A DNA stretch of 64,000 bases. It comes from Chloroflexota bacterium (lineage in GTDB: Bacteria; Chloroflexota; Anaerolineae; 4572-78; J111). A program made the position numbers and the translations under genes. The first letter of the stretch is position 1. Every line of letters begins with the position of its first letter. The stretch covers positions 1 to 64,000 of the forward strand of contig BOKF01000015.1 in NCBI GenBank assembly GCA_016860845.1. Reading direction: 5' to 3'. Positions 25,163 to 32,077 of this stretch are shown here, in pieces. The notes beneath the pieces are model-generated. The model ran no database searches. It was not told the DNA's origin and saw only the letters and a list, made by a program, of their open reading frames with translations.

Positions 25163-26155
25163 ATGACCGAAATGAAACGCATTCTTGTCACCGGTGCGAC
25201 CGGCAAAGTGGGCCAGGCCTTTATCCGGCGCTTGCTGGCCGAGCCGCAATTTAATGGCTTCAGCGTGCGGGCCTTGTGCCATAACCGTAAATTAGAACCG
25301 GGTGACCGCCTGGAAGTCGTCAGTGGTTCGATTGAGCGGCGGGAGGTGGTTGAAGAGGCAATGCAGGACGTGACCCACGTTTTGCACCTGGCTACCACTA
25401 AAGAAACGCCGGAAACCATTATGGATGTGGCCATCAAGGGTTTGTTCTGGCTGCTGGAAGCCTGCCGGACCAGCCCCACCTTCCGGCAATTTATCCTCAT
25501 CGGCGGCGACGCCGGTATCGGCCACTTTTTCTACCCCCACCCCATCCCTGTAACGGAGACCCAGAAGCACAGCGCCTATCCCGGTTGTTATGCTCTGTCC
25601 AAGGTGTTGGAGGAGGTTATGCTGGAGCAGTCTTACATCCAGTATGATCTGAACGGCTGCTGTCTGCGCGCTCCCTGGATCATGGAAAAGGATGATTTTA
25701 AATACCAGCTTTCCTTTGGCGAGGACGTTTTTGGCGGCCCGCGCTGGCGGGATTTGGTCGGACCGGAAAGGGCGGCGGAGTACGTTAAAACAGGGGCAAT
25801 CCCGGTCATGCTCGACCCCCAGGCCCAGCCGGTGAAACGCAATTTTGTACACGTCGAAGACTTGGTCGGCGCAATTTTGAAAGCCCTGGATAACCCCAAA
25901 GCCAGGCAGCAGACCTTCAATATCTGTATGGATGAACCGGTTGACTATGGGGAACTGGCCGCTTACCTGACCACGTCGCGCGGCCTGCCCAGTGTGGGGA
26001 TTCCGACGCAGTTTTATTCGACCTGGCTGGATAATAACAAAGCCAAGTTCCTCCTGGGCTGGCGGCCCGAGTATGATTTGAAGAAAATGGTTGATGCCTC
26101 CTGGAACTACCGGCGGGCTGAGGATGATCCGCGAATTATCTGGTATCCAGGCTGA
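25163..26155 (+). CDS. NAD-dependent epimerase/dehydratase (extended SDR)
   Basis: A 330-residue extended short-chain dehydrogenase. The Rossmann motif is LVTGATGKVGQAF near 9-21, and the catalytic Tyr-x3-Lys is in YALSKVLEE near 144-152. Such enzymes epimerise or dehydrate nucleotide sugars or reduce sugars. GGGAGG precedes the ATG by six bases. It lies just upstream of a LacI regulator and sugar ABC transporter on the same strand, so it may act on the imported sugar or its derivative, though a separate promoter lies between. Confidence 0.88.
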   Translation: MTEMKRILVTGATGKVGQAFIRRLLAEPQFNGFSVRALCHNRKLEPGDRLEVVSGSIERREVVEEAMQDVTHVLHLATTKETPETIMDVAIKGLFWLLEACRTSPTFRQFILIGGDAGIGHFFYPHPIPVTETQKHSAYPGCYALSKVLEEVMLEQSYIQYDLNGCCLRAPWIMEKDDFKYQLSFGEDVFGGPRWRDLVGPERAAEYVKTGAIPVMLDPQAQPVKRNFVHVEDLVGAILKALDNPKARQQTFNICMDEPVDYGELAAYLTTSRGLPSVGIPTQFYSTWLDNNKAKFLLGWRPEYDLKKMVDASWNYRRAEDDPRIIWYPG

Positions 26156-26176
26156 GGTCCACAAATTTTCTTTAAT

Positions 26177-26248
26177 TTGACAAAGAACGAAAGTCATGAT
26201 ATAAGGATGAACGTTCATATGAACGTTCATATGAACGTTCATCCTTAT
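26177..26248 (+). promoter_or_regulatory. Promoter with three tandem palindromic operators
   Basis: TTGACA (26177-26182), 17 bases, TATAAG (26200-26205). Immediately after come three contiguous copies of the palindrome ATGAACGTTCAT (26207-26218, 26219-26230, 26231-26242). The whole stretch 26201-26248, bounded by ATAAGG and CCTTAT, is one perfect 48-bp palindrome. Placement over the transcription start implies repression, most simply by the LacI-family product encoded 40 bases downstream. Confidence 0.85.
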
Positions 26249-26287
26249 ATTTTTCCTCTTTGTGCTGCAAGATCATATTTGTTAAAA

Positions 26288-27313
26288 ATGTCCTTAAAAC
26301 AGAATCGTAAATCACCCACTATGAAAGATGTGGCTCAGTTAGCGGGCGTGTCCATCCAAACTGTATCGGCGGTAGTCAATAACAAACCGGAAATTACCTC
26401 TGAAACTCGTGCCCGTGTTCTGGCCGCTGTTGAACAGCTACATTATCAACCCTATTCAGTTGCCCGCAGCTTGCGGACGCGTCAAACCCGGAGCATTGCC
26501 CTGGTGGTGTCCAATATTGCCAGTGTGGCTATTGCGACCATGGCCAGCGCCGCCGAAGCGCAGGCCCACGCCTTTGGTTACAGCTTGATTCTTTACAATA
26601 CCCACAATGATAGCGAACGGGAAACGAGTTACTTCAATACAGCCGCCCAGCAGTGGGTGGATGGTGTGGTCTTTATTCCTGCTATGGGCCGCCTGGGCCG
26701 CTTGGACATCTTACAAGCCGCCGGCATTCCCTCGGTCGCCATTGACCGGATTCCTGACGATTATGACGGCCCAGCAGTCATGCTCGACAACCTCAAGGCG
26801 GGTCGCCTGGCCGGGGAACACCTCCTGGACCTGGGACATCAGCGTATGGCCCACATTGGGGGTCCCATGGAAATTCGCCTGGCTCGAGAGAGACGCGCCG
26901 GGTTTCAGCAAGCGCTCGAAGCCAGAGGCGTCGCCTCAAATTCTTGTGTCGTTTCAGAGGGTGGTTTTACTTGTCTATCCGGCTATCTGGCGATGCAGCA
27001 GTTATTGGCCCACCAGCCGCGCCCTACTGCCGTTTTTGCGGCCAATGATCTCATGGCCATTGGGGCGATGCGAGCCGTGGATGAGGCCGGTTTACGCGTA
27101 CCCTGCGACATCTCGATTGTCGGGGTTGACGATATCGAGGTGGCGGCTTTTCAAACACCGCCTCTCACTACCATCGGCCAACCGTTTGCTCAATTGGCTA
27201 CCTTGGGCGTCCAACTTTTATTGGATATTCTGGCAGGGAAGGAGTTGGTTCAATCCCAAATTGTCATCGAACCAACGCTGGTTGTGCGACAATCCACGGC
27301 TAAACAGGATTAA
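26288..27313 (+). CDS. LacI-family transcriptional regulator
   Basis: A 341-residue repressor. The helix-turn-helix is MKDVAQLAGVSIQTVSAVVN near 12-31, with the hinge RSLRTRQTRSIALVV and a periplasmic-binding-protein-like sugar domain after it. I chose the ATG at 26288; the frame is open back to 26177 but that part encodes only the operator palindromes (repeated MNVH). It presumably binds the triple operator upstream and regulates itself and perhaps the sugar ABC transporter that follows after 546 bases. Ligand unknown. Confidence 0.93.
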   Translation: MSLKQNRKSPTMKDVAQLAGVSIQTVSAVVNNKPEITSETRARVLAAVEQLHYQPYSVARSLRTRQTRSIALVVSNIASVAIATMASAAEAQAHAFGYSLILYNTHNDSERETSYFNTAAQQWVDGVVFIPAMGRLGRLDILQAAGIPSVAIDRIPDDYDGPAVMLDNLKAGRLAGEHLLDLGHQRMAHIGGPMEIRLARERRAGFQQALEARGVASNSCVVSEGGFTCLSGYLAMQQLLAHQPRPTAVFAANDLMAIGAMRAVDEAGLRVPCDISIVGVDDIEVAAFQTPPLTTIGQPFAQLATLGVQLLLDILAGKELVQSQIVIEPTLVVRQSTAKQD

Positions 27314-27334
27314 CGCACCTAGCGGCAAATAAAA

Positions 27335-27380
27335 GTGGAGATACCGGCTAACTTGGCGGGAAGCGGTATCTCCACAAGGG
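27335..27380 (+). terminator. Hairpin after the LacI gene
   Basis: GTGGAGATACCG (27335-27346) and CGGTATCTCCAC (27364-27375) form a perfect 12-base stem without a T-run. It may terminate or stabilise the lacI transcript, or be a dispersed palindrome. The rest of the 546-base gap holds a MITE-like element (27577-27709) and no gene I can support. Confidence 0.5.
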
Positions 27381-27576
27381 TGACAGAACGTAGAGCGCCT
27401 GAGCATGTTTTTGCTCCGGTACAACCCTATGTGCCTGCCTGTTTTTATTATACAGCATGTCACCCTGGCGGGCGAATAAAAAGAGATCGGAAAGGGGGTG
27501 GTGTTCTATTACTTTTGTCCTTACCTTACAAACAGCAGCCGGAATCAGGATCAAGTTCGGGCTATTGTAACTTCGG

Positions 27577-27709
27577 CAGGACTTACGCAAATCATGTCAT
27601 TTTGAGCGACGAAGGAGCGAAAAATCTCTAAAACCTACGTTTACAAGCAGATGTTTGAGGGATTCTTCACTCCGCTCCGCTCCGTTCAGAATGACATGCG
27701 TAAGTCCTG
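27577..27709. mobile_element. MITE-like element, copy 1
   Basis: A 133-bp non-coding element with perfect 13-bp terminal inverted repeats CAGGACTTACGCA / TGCGTAAGTCCTG. Subterminal sequence (ATGTCATTTTGAGCGACGAA on the left, TTCAGAATGACATG on the right) is also inverted. A second copy lies at 51751-51884. Such elements are mobilised in trans. Confidence 0.85.
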
Positions 27710-27859
27710 TTCGGAAAGGAGTACTACAGGGATAAAGCGCTTAAAAGGGTATTTAGCAAAGCCAGTTAAGGCAAGCAAATCCGGGCTGGCCACGGATTCA
27801 ACAACATTGTTTCGATCAATGAAGACTCAATCAAAGTAGATCTAAAAGGAGGAACATCC

Positions 27860-29095
27860 ATGCATTCGCGCAATTTGCTTAAAGCAGTTGGTTTATCTGT
27901 CGCCGTCGCAGTTTTGGTCGCTATTGCCACAGCTTGTGGCGCAGCATCTCCACCCCAAACCATAGTTCAGACGGTTCAAGTGGAAAAGATTGTTACGGTC
28001 CAGGTGGAAAAGCAGGTTGAAGTAGAAAAGATCGTCACTGTTCAGGTCGAGAAGGTGGTGAACGCTCCGGCTGAGGCAGCCGCCCCGGGGGATAATCCTT
28101 ATCGCCCCAACGAACTGTTTGCCGCAGCCGAAGACCTCAAAGCGGCCACCGAGGGTAAAAGCCCGCCGGCCGGCGCAAAGTTTGCCTTTTTGACCAATAA
28201 CATGTCGCCCTTCTGGACGGCCGCCCAAATTGGGGTGGCCCGCGCCTCCTCGGAGCTGAACGTGCCCATCGCCTTCCAGGCGCCCACCGCTTCTGACCTG
28301 CTCAGCCAACAACTTTCGATGCTGGAAACCTTTGTGAATGACGGTTACACCGGCGTCACGTTCTCGGCTATTGACCGGGAAGCCCCCGCTTCAATTATCG
28401 AAAAAGCGGTTGAACAGGGGACGATCATGCTGACGATGGACTCCGACGCCACCGGCAGCAAGCGCGCCATTTATATCGGCATGTCCGACTACGATGCCGG
28501 CCGCGCTGCCGCCGAAGCTGCGCTGGAAATCATTGGCAAGGGCAAGGTGGTTGGCCTGGTCGGTTTTGCCACGGCCCAGAATGCCCAGGACCGGATTAAA
28601 GGCGTTAATGATGTATTTGAGGGCACCGAGATGGAGCTGGTCGAGGTGCTCATAGACGACATCAAGCCCGAGGTGGCTCTCAGCAACGCCCAAACCGCCA
28701 TTCAGAAGTACGGCGATGACCTGGCCGGTTTTATTACCTTCTACTCCTACGATGGCCCGGCGGCCTGCCAGGCGATCAAGCAAGCCGACAAAATTGGTAC
28801 ACTCAAGCTGGTTGCCTTTGACGCCGAACCCGAAACCCAGGCTTGTATGCAGGAAGGCGTAGTTCAGGCTATGATTGGGCAACGGGTCTACTTCTACGGC
28901 TATCTGAGTGGTTATGTTATGAATACCATGTCCATTTTAGGCCAGGAAGAAACGATGAAAGTTTTGGATCCTTACCTGGACGAATTTGGCGAGGACGGCA
29001 AGATCCGCCTGAATACCGGCATTGACGTCATCAAAGCCGATACATTTGACCAGTATAAAGCCTATCTCGAGTCCATCGGGATTGCTTCACAGTAA
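27860..29095 (+). CDS. Sugar ABC transporter substrate-binding lipoprotein
   Basis: A 411-residue RbsB-type binding protein (Peripla_BP_4). The signal peptide ends in a lipobox IATAC with Cys26 as lipid anchor. A linker at about 33-66 has repeated VEKIVTVQVEK units, a spacer style common in Chloroflexota binding proteins. The binding domain starts near KFAFLTNNMSPFWTAAQIG. AGGAGG precedes the ATG. It is followed by RbsA- and RbsC-type genes, completing a monosaccharide importer. Sugar unknown; pentoses or hexoses are usual for this class. Confidence 0.93.
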   Translation: MHSRNLLKAVGLSVAVAVLVAIATACGAASPPQTIVQTVQVEKIVTVQVEKQVEVEKIVTVQVEKVVNAPAEAAAPGDNPYRPNELFAAAEDLKAATEGKSPPAGAKFAFLTNNMSPFWTAAQIGVARASSELNVPIAFQAPTASDLLSQQLSMLETFVNDGYTGVTFSAIDREAPASIIEKAVEQGTIMLTMDSDATGSKRAIYIGMSDYDAGRAAAEAALEIIGKGKVVGLVGFATAQNAQDRIKGVNDVFEGTEMELVEVLIDDIKPEVALSNAQTAIQKYGDDLAGFITFYSYDGPAACQAIKQADKIGTLKLVAFDAEPETQACMQEGVVQAMIGQRVYFYGYLSGYVMNTMSILGQEETMKVLDPYLDEFGEDGKIRLNTGIDVIKADTFDQYKAYLESIGIASQ

Positions 29096-29343
29096 ACAGG
29101 TAGCAAGGTTGCAGGGTAGCAAGGAATAAAATTAGTAACTACCTTGACAATGTCACATTAAAAAATGGCTCACGGATGAACACAGATTTACACGGATAAG
29201 GTTAAAAATTATAAAAATCTGTGTTTATCCGTGTTAATTCGTGAGCTAACTTACCCGATACGTTTAAATGTGACATTGTCCAACTACTCACCAAATAGAC
29301 TAACCTAAAATTGCTACCCTGCTACCCTGAAAGGACTTGGTTG
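29096..29343. repeat. Nested repeats between binding protein and ATPase genes
   Basis: An outer layer of TAGCAGGGTAGCAAGG-type sequence (GGTAGCAAGGTTGCAGGG at 29099, GCTACCCTGCTACCC near 29312) is split by an element with perfect 14-bp inverted ends, GACAATGTCACATT (29146-29159) and AATGTGACATTGTC (29267-29280). Inside that lies a third palindrome, CTCACGGATGAACACAG paired with TTATCCGTG and TTCGTGAG. The layers suggest successive insertions. Confidence 0.75.
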
Positions 29344-30885
29344 ATGGAAAAACAGCCGCTCTTACGCATGGAACATATCTCAAAAAGTTTCCCTGGAGTC
29401 ATGGCGCTGGATGATGTTGATTTTGAGGTTTATCCGGGTGAGATTCTGGGATTTCTCGGCGAAAATGGGGCCGGTAAGTCAACCCTCATCAAAATTCTAT
29501 CGGGGATTCATGATAAAGACCGGGGCACAATTTGGTTTAATGGCCGGATGATCAATCCCCACACACCCTACGAGGCGCAGCACCTGGGTATAAGCACCAT
29601 CCATCAGGAATTGGCGCTGGTGCCCTACTTGAGTGTGGCCGAAAATATCTTCCTCAATAATGAACCCCGCCGCGCTTTGGGTTTGGTTGATTTCCGGCGC
29701 ATGAACCGTCAGGCCGAAGAACTTTTGCATGACCTGGGCGCTGAAATACGGGGTAAGCAACTCATCCGGGAACTGAACGTGGCGGCGCAGCAGATGGTTG
29801 AAATTGCCAAAGCGATTTCGCACAAGGCCAGCTTGATTTTAATGGATGAACCAACCTCGGCCTTATCCAGCCGAGAAGTGGACGCCCTTTTTGCCTTAAT
29901 GCGACGTTTAAAGGAGAGGGGCGTGGCCGTTGTTTTTGTCAGCCACCGGTTGGATGAGGTCCGCCAGATTGTGGACCGGGTGATTATTATGCGCGATAGC
30001 CGCCGGGTGGGATCGTTACCTATCATCGAAGCCAGCGAAGAAAAAATTATCCGCATGATGGTTGGGCGCGATGTGGGCCTTTTCCCCAAAGAAGCGGCGG
30101 AAATTCGTGAGCCTGTGCTGGAAGTACACCATCTATCGGGCCAGCATGGTCTCAAAAATATAAACTTGACCGTACACAAAGGGGAAATTGTGGGTCTGGC
30201 TGGGTTGATTGGGGCGGGCCGAACGGAATTGGTCCGCCTCATCTGCGGGGTAGACCGCCTGATCGAAGGTGAGATTTTGATTGAGGGTAAACCTGTCAGG
30301 ATAAAATCGCCGGCTGATGCGGTCAAGTATGGGATCGGCTGGGTCCCTGAAGACCGCAAACTGCACGGCCTGGTTTTGGGCATGAACGTTCAGGAAAATA
30401 CCACGATGACTATTTTGCGGCGCATCTCCAATTTACTGGGGGCAGTGAAACAAACAGAAGCGAAAAGAATATCAGCCCACTACGTCGAGACACTCTCGAT
30501 TCTGACCCCCAGTTTAACCCAAACGGTGCGGAACTTGAGCGGCGGCAACCAGCAAAAAGTGGTTTTAGCCAAATGGCTCAGTACTGAGCCAAAACTACTG
30601 ATTATGGACGAACCAACGCGGGGCATAGATATCGGGGCCAAAGCCGAGGTCCATGCCCTCATGAGCCGACTGGCAAAACAGGGCATCGGCATCTTGATGA
30701 TCTCCTCGGAAATGCCCGAAATCATCGGCATGAGCGACCGGGTGATTGTCATGTGCCAGGGCCGGATTACCGGCGAATTTGAGCGCGGCAAGTTGGATCA
30801 GGAAGAGATTATGACCTGCGCCACCCAGTTTCTGAGTGTTGGCAGCGAAACTCTTGCAGAAGCCGAAGCACCCGTGCAAGCATAA
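29344..30885 (+). CDS. Sugar ABC transporter ATPase (RbsA-type, two domains)
   Basis: A 513-residue tandem ATPase. The first domain has Walker [15 protein letters not shown] near 39-52 and Walker B LILMDEPTSAL; its signature is degenerate (NVAAQQMVEIA). The second domain has a non-standard Walker A (GLIGAGRTELVR) and the signature LSGGNQQKVVLAKWL, as usual in the RbsA/AraG class. I chose the ATG at 29344, with AAAGGA upstream. It powers import with the permease 24 bases downstream. Confidence 0.95.
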   Translation: MEKQPLLRMEHISKSFPGVMALDDVDFEVYPGEILGFLGENGAGKSTLIKILSGIHDKDRGTIWFNGRMINPHTPYEAQHLGISTIHQELALVPYLSVAENIFLNNEPRRALGLVDFRRMNRQAEELLHDLGAEIRGKQLIRELNVAAQQMVEIAKAISHKASLILMDEPTSALSSREVDALFALMRRLKERGVAVVFVSHRLDEVRQIVDRVIIMRDSRRVGSLPIIEASEEKIIRMMVGRDVGLFPKEAAEIREPVLEVHHLSGQHGLKNINLTVHKGEIVGLAGLIGAGRTELVRLICGVDRLIEGEILIEGKPVRIKSPADAVKYGIGWVPEDRKLHGLVLGMNVQENTTMTILRRISNLLGAVKQTEAKRISAHYVETLSILTPSLTQTVRNLSGGNQQKVVLAKWLSTEPKLLIMDEPTRGIDIGAKAEVHALMSRLAKQGIGILMISSEMPEIIGMSDRVIVMCQGRITGEFERGKLDQEEIMTCATQFLSVGSETLAEAEAPVQA

Positions 30886-30909
30886 CCCATAAAGGGGAGG
30901 ATGAGGTAG

Positions 30910-31917
30910 ATGGACAAGGTTGCAACAAAATCAGCGCCGGGTATGGGTCAAAGAGCCACCGGGCTGGGGGAAATCCTGGGAAGGCTTTTAAAGGTGCCCG
31001 AATTTGTGATGTTTCTCGTCGTTATTGTCCTGTTTCTGATTGGGGCGATCGTTAATCCTCGCTTTATTGGGGTGGAAAATCAAAAAATCGTGACCCGCGA
31101 TACGGCTATTTTAGCCATTGCCGCAATTGGGGTGGGCTTTCCCATCATTACCGGAGGTATTGACCTGTCTATCGGTTCTATTGTGGGCCTGGGTGGGGTT
31201 TTGTCAACCTATTTTATTGTAAAAATGGGGCTGCCCATTTGGCTGGGTATTGCTTTGACTTTACTAATCGGAGGAGTGATCGGCTCAATCCACGGTTTGT
31301 TTGTGACCAAGCTCAATATGCATGGGTTTTTGATTACCCTGGTCACTTTGGGGGTAGCTCGCGGCGCAATCCTGGTGCTGACGAACGGTACGCCCATCAC
31401 CGGCCCGCCGGATGAGTTTACCGTTTTAGGGCAGGGGTACCTGTTTTTTGATCTGGTGCCGGTGCCGGTGATTATCTGTGTTATTGTGGCCGGCTTGGCC
31501 TATTATTTGTTGCGTTATACCTATATCGGACGGCAAATCTATGCTGCCGGAGGCAATATCGAGGCAACCCGCCTGTCCGGGGTTAATGTAGACGCTCGGA
31601 TTATCTTATGTTACATCGTCTCGGTGCTGTGCGCGAGCCTGGTCGGGATCATTCAGGCCGGTCGGTTGAGCCTGGGGCATCCCGGCGCGGGCGAAGGGTT
31701 TGAACTCCTGGCCATCACCGCCTGCATTTTAGGGGGGTTAAGCTTGATGGGCGGCCAGGGGAGTGTGGTTGGTATCCTGGTGGGGTCGTTGTTAATTGGC
31801 GTGTTACAGAATGAAATGGTCATGCTCAACATCAACCCGTTCTGGCACAAAATTGTCATCGGGTTGGTTTTACTGGCAGCGATCACCTTTGATTATGCCC
31901 GGCGCAGAAAACGATAA
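30910..31917 (+). CDS. Sugar ABC transporter permease (RbsC-type)
   Basis: A 335-residue integral membrane protein with about eight to ten hydrophobic segments and the family segment IITGGIDLSIGSIVGLGG near 79-96, plus GLSLMGGQGSV near the C-terminus. It forms the membrane channel as a homodimer with the RbsA-type ATPase upstream. GGGGAGG precedes the ATG. It is the last gene of the lacI-linked transporter set. Confidence 0.94.
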   Translation: MDKVATKSAPGMGQRATGLGEILGRLLKVPEFVMFLVVIVLFLIGAIVNPRFIGVENQKIVTRDTAILAIAAIGVGFPIITGGIDLSIGSIVGLGGVLSTYFIVKMGLPIWLGIALTLLIGGVIGSIHGLFVTKLNMHGFLITLVTLGVARGAILVLTNGTPITGPPDEFTVLGQGYLFFDLVPVPVIICVIVAGLAYYLLRYTYIGRQIYAAGGNIEATRLSGVNVDARIILCYIVSVLCASLVGIIQAGRLSLGHPGAGEGFELLAITACILGGLSLMGGQGSVVGILVGSLLIGVLQNEMVMLNINPFWHKIVIGLVLLAAITFDYARRRKR

Positions 31918-32036
31918 TCAACTACGCTTCCTGAGGCAATCAGAATATGATCTGAGGTGATAGATAAAATTGAATAGTCATAAGCTCCCATTTGCCGCAT
32001 AGATGAATCACCTTATTTGACCTCGCCTCGTTGCCA

Positions 32037-32065
32037 TTGGCAACACCCTCACTCTATGCTAAAAT
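32037..32065 (+). promoter_or_regulatory. Promoter of the DUF2079 gene
   Basis: TTGGCA (32037-32042), 17 bases, TAAAAT (32060-32065). The ATG lies 12 bases after the -10 box, so the mRNA is nearly leaderless. Confidence 0.6.
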
Positions 32066-32077
32066 AGCCCCACGCTT

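Noticed and set aside
26177..26287. N-terminal extension of the LacI protein with repeated MNVH
   Set aside because: This frame begins inside the -35 box and translates the operator palindromes; it cannot be the natural start.
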